NCBI RefSeq assembly: GCF_003470665.1
Contig: NZ_QRJZ01000007.1
Span: 43,019-107,018 of the forward strand
Source of the DNA: Collinsella sp. AM17-1
Lineage (GTDB): Bacteria; Actinomycetota; Coriobacteriia; Coriobacteriales; Coriobacteriaceae
DNA length: 64,000 nucleotides
Reading direction: 5' to 3'
Under the pieces are notes generated by a model. It ran no database searches and was not told where the DNA came from. It saw nothing but the letters and a program-made list of their open reading frames with translations. The translations under genes were made by a program, and so were the position numbers. Shown here one piece after another: positions 55,452-63,105 of this stretch (the stretch's first letter is position 1; each line of letters starts with the position of its first letter).

Positions 55452-56240
55452 CTAAAACAAGCAGCTCTCAATCAGCTCTTTTCCGCGTAGAGTGTCGATC
55501 CACTCCTGTGGGATGGCTTTGAGACCGTAGACCGTGCCGGCGAGGGCGCCGGCGACGGCTGCGGTGGTGTCGGTGTCGTCGCCCAGGTTGACGGCGGCAA
55601 GGACGCAATCTTCGTAGCTGTTGGTGTTGACAAAGCACCAGCTGGCGGCCTTAAGGGTGTCGCGCACGAAGCCGCCGGACCTGATTTCCTGCTCAGGCAC
55701 ACCTTTCAGATGAAGCGCCCACGAGGGAAGCGTGCCGTTCATCACATCCCTCATCAGCTCGACAAATATGACGCATGCGTCGGTCGATGTTCTGTGAGCG
55801 TGCGTAATCGCGGAGACCTTGCTGACCTCTTCGTCTGTCGCATCGGTGAACGCCAGGGGAGCGATGCGCATGAGCGATCCGTTGCCGTTGTCGCGCTCGC
55901 CGGAGCCTCCTTTGCCGGTGTGCAGGGCGCGGGCGGTCGTGCCGCCATAATCGAAAACGCCGTCGATCGTATACTCGCCACGGGCAATCCAGCTTACGAA
56001 TTTGTCGCGCATGTCTGCGGTGTCGATATACCCGAGCTCCCTAATCGAATCACAGGTAGCAAGCGTCATAGATGTGTCGTCGCTCCAGGTGCCGGCGGGC
56101 TGCCCATGCGTGCCGTAGCCGATCATGTCCGCGCATTCGAACGTGCCGCGGGGCCTGAACTCGTAAGGAACGCCCAGTGCGTCGCCGACGGCGAGCCCAT
56201 AGATGCAGTCGCGCAGTGTTGTTTTCGGTCCGTCTGTCAT
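55452..56240 (-). CDS. ADP-ribosylglycohydrolase-family protein
   Basis: A 262-residue dinuclear-Mg hydrolase of the DraG/ARH type, expected to remove ADP-ribose from proteins or nucleic acids. GAGGAGC precedes the ATG complementary to 56238-56240. Metal-binding motifs are visible: GLAVGDALGVPYEF, WSDDTSMTL, NGNGSLMRIAPLAF and DDTDTTAAVAGALAG. It is at the short end for the family. No ADP-ribosyltransferase is adjacent. A run of nine G lies at 56279-56287, about 40 bases upstream. Confidence 0.9.
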   Translation of the reverse strand: MTDGPKTTLRDCIYGLAVGDALGVPYEFRPRGTFECADMIGYGTHGQPAGTWSDDTSMTLATCDSIRELGYIDTADMRDKFVSWIARGEYTIDGVFDYGGTTARALHTGKGGSGERDNGNGSLMRIAPLAFTDATDEEVSKVSAITHAHRTSTDACVIFVELMRDVMNGTLPSWALHLKGVPEQEIRSGGFVRDTLKAASWCFVNTNSYEDCVLAAVNLGDDTDTTAAVAGALAGTVYGLKAIPQEWIDTLRGKELIESCLF

Positions 56241-56306
56241 GGAGCGCTCCTCTTATGTCGGGGGATATGAAACGCCGTGGGGGGGGGTATCGGTCGCAAC
56301 GTGCCG

Positions 56307-57356
56307 CTACCCTTGCGTTTCGCCATTAGTCGCTTCGTTGATGGCGCGGTACTCGGCACTCAGCTCGCGCGCCAGCTCTTCCTTGCTTGGAAGATACGGC
56401 AGGTATTTGGCGGCAAACACTTGGTCGTTGTCTTCGGGCAGCGTGTACTCGACAATCGAATCGCTTTTGTCCGCGCAGAGCACGATGCCTATGGGCGGAT
56501 TGTCGCCTTCGTTCATGAGCTCGCGTGTGTAGTAGTTCACATACATTTGCATCTGGCCCAGGTCCTGATGCGTAAGGTCATCGGTCTTAAGGTCGATGAG
56601 CACGAAGCAGCGCATCAGATAGTTGTAAAACACAAGGTCAATATAGAAATGGCGCCCATCAAAGGTGATGCGCTTTTGGCGCGCCTCGAAAGCGAAGCCA
56701 CGGCCAAGCTCCAGCAGGAACTTCTGAAGATGCGTTATGAGTGCCTGCTCTAGATCGCTCTCGCGAAACGCAGCATCGTCCGTGAAACCTAAAAACTCCA
56801 GTACGTATGGGTCGCGGATGATATCCTCGGGGCGACGAGCCGGGGCGCTCTTTTGGATTTCCTTGGTGACGGCCTCCTTGTCCTTGCTGGCAAGTAGGCG
56901 CTCTCGGAACATGGTGTTGATCTGGCGTTCGAGCTGACGCGTGCTCCAGCGAGAATCGGCGCATTCGTTCATGTACCATGTTCGAGTTTCGGGGTCAGGA
57001 ATGCGTATTAACCTGCGGTAATGTGTCCAGCTCAATTCGGGACGCAGTGAGTCCCGAATTGGAAATGCAAGATGGAACTGACGCATTTTACGCAGCTCTC
57101 TTGCTTCAAAACCTTTACCAAAATCCTTGGTAAGTCTGATTGCGAGGGCCTTGAGCAGCGCCTCTCCATACTTGGCGCGCTCCTCTCCGCCCTGCTCATC
57201 AACAATGCTCTTGCCGATATCCCAATACGCCTCAACCATCGCATAGTTAACGGCGGTATAGGCCTTGTCGCGAGCGGCGTTGAGAATCGAGGAAACCTGC
57301 TTGTAAAAAACTTCTGGCACGATTGTCGATTCCCCGCGGTTTACCAGTTCGCCCAT
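56307..57356 (-). CDS. DUF1016/YhcG-family PD-(D/E)XK nuclease domain protein
   Basis: A 349-residue protein of the YhcG (DUF1016) family, predicted nuclease often found near restriction-modification or mobile genes; none is adjacent here. The ATG complementary to 57354-57356 is taken as start (a GTG one codon earlier is possible). The N-terminal DUF1016_N part has VEAYWDIGKSIVDEQ, ELRKMRQFHLAF and ELSWTHYRRLI. The C-terminal nuclease has the signature FYIDLVFYNYLMRCFVLIDLK (D-x11-D-x-K type, residues about 240-262) and LGQMQMYVNYY. It seems complete. Horizontal spread is common for this family. Confidence 0.88.
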   Translation of the reverse strand: MGELVNRGESTIVPEVFYKQVSSILNAARDKAYTAVNYAMVEAYWDIGKSIVDEQGGEERAKYGEALLKALAIRLTKDFGKGFEARELRKMRQFHLAFPIRDSLRPELSWTHYRRLIRIPDPETRTWYMNECADSRWSTRQLERQINTMFRERLLASKDKEAVTKEIQKSAPARRPEDIIRDPYVLEFLGFTDDAAFRESDLEQALITHLQKFLLELGRGFAFEARQKRITFDGRHFYIDLVFYNYLMRCFVLIDLKTDDLTHQDLGQMQMYVNYYTRELMNEGDNPPIGIVLCADKSDSIVEYTLPEDNDQVFAAKYLPYLPSKEELARELSAEYRAINEATNGETQG

Positions 57357-57523
57357 CACTGTCGCCCCACTTTCCTCTTGTGGAATGCATCTTTATCGCA
57401 TTTAGTTTAAAGCCTCGCGCGGACACGAATTGCTGCGCTGTCTGACATCTTCGCATGGGGTCTTGCTGTGACTAAAATGTGGCCATAGAGACAGTTTTAA
57501 CGAACCCCATGGGAGTGGCACGC

Positions 57524-57793
57524 ATGGACAACAACACCTTGCTGTTTCAGGACAAGGGTTCGGGTGGGTTTAAAGACGTCAAGATCTACCCTAACCGTAT
57601 TGAGGTGCTCAAGAAGGGCACGTTTGGTGGCAAGCACACCGAGATTGTCTATCTTAAGGACATCACGGGGGTCAACAGGATCAAGGGCCGCGACGTTTTC
57701 CTACGTAACAGGCTGTTGACTGCTTGCGTCTTTAGTCTGAGCAGCCGTGCGAAGGCCCAGGAGTTTGTTAACGCGCTGGACATGGTGATGTAG
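57524..57793 (+). CDS. Small PH-like domain protein
   Basis: An 89-residue soluble protein. GGGAGTGG precedes ATG 57524; earlier in-frame starts at 57479 and 57509 lack support. The strand pattern NTLLFQDKG..VKIYPNRIEVLKKG..EIVYLKDITGVN and the final helix KAQEFVNALDMV resemble bacterial PH-like (bPH) or SHOCT-associated domains; function unknown. It is a single gene. Confidence 0.7.
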   Translation: MDNNTLLFQDKGSGGFKDVKIYPNRIEVLKKGTFGGKHTEIVYLKDITGVNRIKGRDVFLRNRLLTACVFSLSSRAKAQEFVNALDMVM

Positions 57794-57817
57794 CCTATGG
57801 CGGCGTTCGGGCCAAGG

Positions 57818-57855
57818 TAAAAATCGGGGGCACAGAACGGTGTCCTGCGCCCCTC
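57818..57855 (-). terminator. Terminator of the phospholipase C gene
   Basis: On the minus strand GGGGC-G-CAG pairs with CTG-T-GCCCC (about 57825-57854) and is followed by CGATTTTTA. Confidence 0.7.
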
Positions 57856-57888
57856 ATTAAATCGATGTGTCCAAAAGGGCCGGCTGGC

Positions 57889-60354
57889 CTAATCGTCAAC
57901 GTCTCCGTTGTCTTCGCGGTCATTTGCAAGCATTGCTGCGCCGGCGACCGTTGTCGCCACGGCGGCGGCAGCGAGCCCGGCGGCAATGCCGGAGCCGTCG
58001 CCCGTGTCGGCGAGTTTTCCGCCCGAGTTCTTGCCCTTGTTGCCCTTACCGTTCTTATCAGTGCTGCCTGCGTTGGAACCCGTGCCACCGTCGGTGCCGG
58101 CGCCGGTGCCGCCTGCACTGCCCGAGGCCGCTACGGTAAAGCTTGCGGCTCCATCGCTGGCGAGCGTGTAGTTCTGTGCCGCGTCGCCCAAAAGGCCTTT
58201 CGCGCGCACCCAGTACGTCCCTGCGGCAAATGTTTCGCCCTCGGCCATTGTCGTGCCCGGAGCGCCGTTCGCGTCGTGCACAAACTCGAGCTGGGCCGTG
58301 CAGGCATCGGTTTCGAGCTTGCCCTCGAGTGATGCCGCAATCTTGGCGCGCACGTCTTCGCCGGCCTTAAGGCCTTCGAGCCCCTCAAAATGGGGCGTCA
58401 ACGCGCGCGGATCGATATCGATGGGCACATGACCCCGCAGCTCCGTAACGGTCTCGTTGCCCAAGGCGTCGACATCCACATATTCGATGGCAAACGCATG
58501 GCCCGAAGCCGCCACGTTGAGTACGTTGCTGCTGCCGACGAGGCGGAAATGGCCCTCGCCAACGGTCTTGCCATCCTGGAGCGAGGCATCGCTCAGCGAG
58601 TCGCCGTACGTCATGCGCATGCGGGTCGGGAGATAGCACGAAACGGTCTGTTTATGCTGCGCATCGTTGTAATTGCGTTGGTAGATGCTCCGGGCCAGTG
58701 ACGCATCAACAAAGTCGGATACGATGATGCCAATGTGCTTGCGGCAGTCTGCCTTAGTGCTCTCAATTCCGGTGCTGTTTATATACGAGCTCTTGTACAG
58801 ATGCTCGTTGACCACGCGCGCTGCGGTAAATGGGTTGTTTTGCGTGCAGCTCGTGTAGTTGATAAACCAGCAGCGCTCCGTTACCTGCACCTTTGTCCCG
58901 TCCTCGGCAGGGATATATACGAGGTTGCGCTCGAGTTCGGTCGCTGCCTTCAGGGCCATATCGACCCAGTCGATTTTACTGGACCCCGTGCAGCTGTAAT
59001 GGTCTTGGGCATATACCGTTGTGCTATAGGGCTCTTTGTCGCCCGTATTGCCCGCAGCCTCAAAGCCTTGCTCGTATTTCACGAGGCACATGGACTTTCC
59101 GGAATGCGTCTTGATTTTGTCGTCCCATTCGGTGAGGTCGAGGCCCCACGTGTGGCCGTCTACGCTGTTGCCGGCGAGTTCAAATCGACGCAGCAGGACG
59201 ATCTTTCCGCGCACCTCGCCCAGCGTGGGGACGTGGCTCGACGTGTAGAACAGATCGGGGTTATCGGCCATAACCTTGGCGAAGGCCGTCGTTATGCTTT
59301 CGTTGGTAGCCTCGTCGTTGCCGCGCGATGCGAGCATGATGAGCGCTTCTGACGGGTGTTCGTTCAAAAACGTTTTGAAGTACCCGATGACATCGGAGAG
59401 ATGCAGAAAGTTCCCGTCTTTTTTGAGCAGGTAGAACATCCCATGGTCGATGCCAGGGTTGTCGCCCTTTCCGAGCCGGATATCAAAATAGCGGATTCCC
59501 TCGAGCAGCTGCGTTGGTATGTAGTCCTGCTGGCACTTTACAAGCGAGGTTTGGGGCTCGGTGTCGTTGTCCACACTGCAGGTGCTCGAATCGTGCGTGC
59601 CTGGGATGCTCAGCTCGTCGAGGTATTTCTTGCCATCGACGTAGCTCATCCAACATGGTCCGTCGACGTAGCTGCTATACGTGGTCCAGTCGATACTTCT
59701 AACCGTGGTATTGATCTCGCCCATGTCGTAACCGACAAGTTCGAGCTCCCAAGGAATGCTCTTCCTCTTGTGGCAGATCTTATTGTTGTCTTGGTCTTTG
59801 CCGTCCTTTTCTATGGCCAGGTAATTAATGTCTTTTTTCTCGTTTGTGCGGTCTCGGATGATGTAGGTTCCGTTTAGCTGGCGGTCGAACGCAAAAGAGC
59901 GGCTGGCCTTGCCGTCATGCTCGCCACTCCATACGTGGATGACCTTTCCATCTTTGTCCGAGTCGCCATCGACCGACCAAATGCTGTTGCCCGTTTTCTT
60001 GTGCTCTTCGAAATTGAGCAGGGTGCGGATGGCGTACCAGTTTGTGCCGTCCGCATCGGTCAGTACATGCTCAAGGATGAGCTTGCTGGACGTGCCGTCA
60101 TTAAACAGGTGGCAGACGTTGCCGATGACGTTGCCGTCTTCGTTGACGCTCGCGGTGCGAAAATAGCCCGCGGGGCGAAGGCGAATGACGAACTTGTCGA
60201 GGGTGGCCGCTGACTCGGCCGTGCCGTCCGCAAAGGCTGTCCGCGGACTAATGCCCAGCATGGCGGTTTCGGGCAGGCTTGCCAGAGGCGACAACGCTGC
60301 AAGTCCAAGGCCCAGCGTAAACGCTCGGCGACTGATGGCGTGGTGTTCGGTCAT
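57889..60354 (-). CDS. Surface phosphatidylinositol-specific phospholipase C-like protein, LADTG-anchored
   Basis: An 821-residue exported protein. GGAGG precedes the ATG complementary to 60352-60354. The signal has the twin-arginine SRRAFTLG and likely ends near ASLPETAM or AFADG. Residues 50-215 are a beta-rich region of unknown type (possibly lectin-like). Residues about 235-560 carry PI-PLC X features: LSIPGTHDSSTC (His254), IRYFDIRLG, DHGMFYL (His304) and HPSEALIML. A beta-rich C-terminal part and a Gly/Ser/Lys linker lead to KLADTGDGSG (LADTG at 781-785), a hydrophobic segment and a short acidic tail. LAxTG is recognised by class E sortases, so wall anchoring is likely. Substrate could be host PI or GPI lipids. 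Confidence 0.82.
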   Translation of the reverse strand: MTEHHAISRRAFTLGLGLAALSPLASLPETAMLGISPRTAFADGTAESAATLDKFVIRLRPAGYFRTASVNEDGNVIGNVCHLFNDGTSSKLILEHVLTDADGTNWYAIRTLLNFEEHKKTGNSIWSVDGDSDKDGKVIHVWSGEHDGKASRSFAFDRQLNGTYIIRDRTNEKKDINYLAIEKDGKDQDNNKICHKRKSIPWELELVGYDMGEINTTVRSIDWTTYSSYVDGPCWMSYVDGKKYLDELSIPGTHDSSTCSVDNDTEPQTSLVKCQQDYIPTQLLEGIRYFDIRLGKGDNPGIDHGMFYLLKKDGNFLHLSDVIGYFKTFLNEHPSEALIMLASRGNDEATNESITTAFAKVMADNPDLFYTSSHVPTLGEVRGKIVLLRRFELAGNSVDGHTWGLDLTEWDDKIKTHSGKSMCLVKYEQGFEAAGNTGDKEPYSTTVYAQDHYSCTGSSKIDWVDMALKAATELERNLVYIPAEDGTKVQVTERCWFINYTSCTQNNPFTAARVVNEHLYKSSYINSTGIESTKADCRKHIGIIVSDFVDASLARSIYQRNYNDAQHKQTVSCYLPTRMRMTYGDSLSDASLQDGKTVGEGHFRLVGSSNVLNVAASGHAFAIEYVDVDALGNETVTELRGHVPIDIDPRALTPHFEGLEGLKAGEDVRAKIAASLEGKLETDACTAQLEFVHDANGAPGTTMAEGETFAAGTYWVRAKGLLGDAAQNYTLASDGAASFTVAASGSAGGTGAGTDGGTGSNAGSTDKNGKGNKGKNSGGKLADTGDGSGIAAGLAAAAVATTVAGAAMLANDREDNGDVDD

Positions 60355-60554
60355 AACTCCTCCATTCGCAGGGTGCGGTTATGCACTCATTTTGGTCACT
60401 ATACTGCCCGGATGTTTAAAGGCGTCGGCTTAAATTGTGTGCGCGGCGCTATAAATCGGCGGGTGGACGTGTTGGGGTGCTTGCCGTTTTCGTACCGTTG
60501 CCACATTTGGGGTGGTTTCGGCGTCCGGCATCCTGCGTTCGTCGGCTACCGGCA

Positions 60555-60590
60555 TAAGAAAGGAAGGGTCGGTTTACCGGCCCTCCCTTA
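60555..60590 (-). terminator. Terminator of the first lipoprotein gene
   Basis: On the minus strand GGAGGGCCGG pairs with CCGACCCTTCC across TAAA, followed by TTTCTTAT. Within 60355-60659 the only other signal is a TATAGT box (minus strand, complement of 60398-60403) for the phospholipase gene. Confidence 0.75.
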
Positions 60591-60659
60591 GTACGAAACG
60601 CTGGGGCACCGTCGCTTGTTTGCACTGCGCCCGTGTTTCCCGCTGCGCTCGCCAGTCGC

Positions 60660-61253
60660 TTAGCGCTTGATCTCGATATCGTCGAGCTTGACGTCCATGG
60701 CCTCGGTCTTTGCCTCGGCGATGTCGTCGGCAAATTCCAGAGACTTCATCATGGTCTCGACGGCGTCCTTGTGCTCTTCGACATTGTCGATGCGCACGTA
60801 CACGCTGCCGCCGTCAACGTCGGTGAAGTACTCGGTCGTCACGCCGCCCGTGTGCGTAAAGTAGGCGCTGCGCCAGGTCTTGCCGTTGTACTTAACGGGA
60901 TCGCTCTCGGTCCATCCGGAGTTGGCCTTCCACTTTGCCTCGTAGTCAAACAGCTCGTCGGCGTTCTTGTCAGTGTCGAAGACGGGGATGAAGCGGTCGC
61001 TGGCGTGCTCGCTCTCGGTGAACTTAAACTGGGCCCTGTCGGCGGTGTCGCCGGCGACGTCGGTGATCTCGACGCCCTCGGGGACCTCGACCTTAAACCA
61101 AATGAAGTCGGTCCTCATATCCACGGCTGGCTTTTCTGCTCCGCCGCCACCGCCACTGCCGGTAGCGCCGCCGCTGCCGCCGCAGCCCACCAGGGAGACT
61201 GCGGCAAAGAGGCTTATGCAGAGGGTGAGAATCGCTAAGGCCTTCTTTTTCAT
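60660..61253 (-). CDS. Lipoprotein, paralogue 1
   Basis: A 197-residue lipoprotein of unknown function. GGAGG precedes the ATG complementary to 61251-61253. Signal MKKKALAILTLCISLFAAVS ends in lipobox LVGC; a Gly/Ser-rich spacer follows. The mature domain begins TDFIWFKVEVPEGVEITDVA and contains DRFIPVF, YNGKTWRSAYF, GGSVYVRIDN and ends DIEIK. It is about 45 percent identical by eye to the protein encoded at 61494, so tandem duplication is clear. No known domain is recognised. Confidence 0.8.
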   Translation of the reverse strand: MKKKALAILTLCISLFAAVSLVGCGGSGGATGSGGGGGAEKPAVDMRTDFIWFKVEVPEGVEITDVAGDTADRAQFKFTESEHASDRFIPVFDTDKNADELFDYEAKWKANSGWTESDPVKYNGKTWRSAYFTHTGGVTTEYFTDVDGGSVYVRIDNVEEHKDAVETMMKSLEFADDIAEAKTEAMDVKLDDIEIKR

Positions 61254-61327
61254 GGTCGTGTCCTCCTCGATCTGTAACCGCCCATGGATTGCCTGCCTTT
61301 ACTGTACGCGCGGACGGCTCGCTAGGG

Positions 61328-61343
61328 TGGGCCATGTGTCCCA
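61328..61343. promoter_or_regulatory. 16-bp dyad TGGGCCATGTGTCCCA, copy 1
   Basis: The dyad reads TGGGnCAnnTGnCCCA on the minus strand and lies about 75 bases upstream of the first lipoprotein gene. An identical 16-mer lies at 62293-62308 upstream of the second. Candidate operator for a common regulator. Confidence 0.5.
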
Positions 61344-61389
61344 TTCTGAGGGCCGGAATTGCGCCGTTAAGTGGCAATATGCGCGGGTC

Positions 61390-61430
61390 AAAAAGAGGGG
61401 AGGGCCGATGCTGTCGGCCCCCCCCGGGTT
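61390..61430 (-). terminator. Terminator of the second lipoprotein gene
   Basis: On the minus strand GGGCCGACA pairs with TGTCGGCCC-like arms (GGGCCGAtgcTGTCGGCCC on plus), followed by TCCCCTCTTTTTG. Confidence 0.75.
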
Positions 61431-61493
61431 GGGCGCCCGTTGTTTTAATGGGCGCATGCGCGCTGGTGCGCGTAGGCGCGTGCGGGTGTCCCG

Positions 61494-62093
61494 TTACTTG
61501 ATCTCGATGCTCGAAATCTCGACTTCGCGTGCCTCGGAAACTGCCTCTGCCATGTCATCGGGGAACTCGATGGAGTTGAGGAGCGCCTCGGCTTCTTTCT
61601 TGTGCTGGTCGAAGTTCGAGATGAGGACGTAGACGCTTCCCGGCTCAACGTCGCTAAAGAGGAGGGTTGTGATGCCACTGTTGTCCTCGTACGTTCCGAC
61701 GAGCCACGTCCTGCCGTTATACTCGACGGACCCGCCATCCTTCCACTGGAACGTATCCCCCTTCTTTTCCGCCTGGTCGGCGTGGGATTCCTCGGCAGTC
61801 AGCGCTTTTTTCCAAACGGGGATAAAACGATCGGCCGAGGCGTTCTCGTCTTCGGGGAAGGTGAGCTGGACCCTGTCGGCATTCTTGCCGGCGGAGTCGC
61901 TTACGCCGACGCCCTCGGGCATCTCGACCTTAAACCAGATAAAGTCGGTCTTCTTGGCGACGGGGGTCTTTTCCTTGCTCTCGCTCTTGGAGGCGCTGCT
62001 GCCGCCCGATGCGCTCCCGCCGCAGCCGACAAGGGCAAACGCGGCAAAGAGGGCGATGCAAAGGGAAAGGATCGATAGGGTCTTTTTCTTCAT
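61494..62093 (-). CDS. Lipoprotein, paralogue 2
   Basis: A 199-residue lipoprotein closely related to its neighbour. AAGGAGG precedes the ATG complementary to 62091-62093; a longer frame to 62165 lacks support. Signal MKKKTLSILSLCIALFAAFA ends in lipobox LVGC; a Ser/Lys-rich spacer follows. The mature part repeats TDFIWFKVEMPEGVGVSDSA, DRFIPVW, YNGRTWLVGTY, GSVYVLISNFDQHKKEAE and ends EISSIEIK. Function unknown; the pair stands next to the surface phospholipase C gene on the same strand. Confidence 0.8.
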   Translation of the reverse strand: MKKKTLSILSLCIALFAAFALVGCGGSASGGSSASKSESKEKTPVAKKTDFIWFKVEMPEGVGVSDSAGKNADRVQLTFPEDENASADRFIPVWKKALTAEESHADQAEKKGDTFQWKDGGSVEYNGRTWLVGTYEDNSGITTLLFSDVEPGSVYVLISNFDQHKKEAEALLNSIEFPDDMAEAVSEAREVEISSIEIK

Positions 62094-62292
62094 GGTGGCG
62101 TCCTCCTTGTCTGCCAGGGACATCGTGTGCCGCGGATCGCTGGGGCGGCGGTTGCGCGTGCACATGATGACTTTGTTTGCTGTGCGGTGATTCCTCCATT
62201 CGTCGTCCGGTGCCGTGATGAGCGTTGCCCCAACATGGGGCTCCTTACCTATATGTATGCCCTAGTTGCCGCTGCCCGGGAGTCTCGAAACG

Positions 62293-62308
62293 TGGGCCAT
62301 GTGTCCCA
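62293..62308. promoter_or_regulatory. 16-bp dyad TGGGCCATGTGTCCCA, copy 2
   Basis: Identical to 61328-61343. It lies about 200 bases upstream of the second lipoprotein gene (minus) and 163 bases upstream of the cyclohydrolase gene (plus). The rest of the 377-base gap 62094-62470 shows no supported gene. Confidence 0.45.
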
Positions 62309-62470
62309 TGTTTGCGTTGGCATGGCCTATCGTTCGTCATAGAAATCCGCGATGGCCAGGTGTGCTGACGCCCATGTGCTTATGGGCTAGACTTAGCACC
62401 ATTACGTGTTCGATGCGGTTGGTCGGCGGTTGCCGCCTGACCGATGTATATGACTTGAAGGTGCGTGCGT

Positions 62471-63103
62471 ATGAGCCAAGAGATGATGGATAAAACCTGT
62501 CGAGAGTTTGCCGAGGCACTTGCCGCACGCGAGCCGGTTCCCGGCGGTGGCAGCGCGAGCGCCTTTGTGGGCGCGCTGGGCGCCTCGCTGTGCGGAATGG
62601 TTGCCCGCTACGGTGCGACCAATCCCGCGCTTGCTGATCGTGCGGATGACCTGACGCGTGCGTTTGCCCATGCTGATGAGCTGGCCCAGGAGCTTGTCGA
62701 GTTGGTTGCCGAGGACGTTCGTGCCTATGGGCAGGTGTCCGCGGCATACGGTATTCCGCGTGACGATCCGGCTCGAGCGACCGCGATTCAGGATGCGCTG
62801 CATGTGGCCGCTATGCCGCCGTATCGCATTATGGATGCCTGCGGGCGCGCGCTGGCGCTGCTCGAGGACATGGCCGACAAGGGTTCGCGTCAGCTGCTGT
62901 CCGATGTGGCGTGCGGCGCCGTGTTCTGCCGTTCCGCTATGCAGGGCGCGAGCTTGACGCTCTTTGCGAACACCACGTCTATGAAGGATCGCGCTCGTGC
63001 TGAGGAGCTCGAGACGGCGTGTGATGAGTTGCTCGACATGTGGTTGCCGCGCGCCGATGCGCTGGCGCGCCGCGCCGCCGACGCCGCAAGGAAGAGGGGA
63101 TAG
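62471..63103 (+). CDS. fchA: Methenyltetrahydrofolate cyclohydrolase (FchA/FTCD-C family)
   Basis: A 210-residue all-helical protein of the cyclodeaminase/cyclohydrolase family, predicted to interconvert 10-formyl-THF and methenyl-THF. GAAGG about ten bases upstream supports ATG 62471. Family signatures are REPVPGGGSASAFVGALGAS (22-41), the ATNPAL-type loop and the late segment DVACGAVFCRSAMQGA. Alone, the family could be a formimino-THF cyclodeaminase; but the gene is followed two bases later by a folD that lacks cyclohydrolase residues, which favours FchA. Translation is probably coupled to folD. Confidence 0.85.
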   Translation: MSQEMMDKTCREFAEALAAREPVPGGGSASAFVGALGASLCGMVARYGATNPALADRADDLTRAFAHADELAQELVELVAEDVRAYGQVSAAYGIPRDDPARATAIQDALHVAAMPPYRIMDACGRALALLEDMADKGSRQLLSDVACGAVFCRSAMQGASLTLFANTTSMKDRARAEELETACDELLDMWLPRADALARRAADAARKRG

Positions 63104-63105
63104 CC

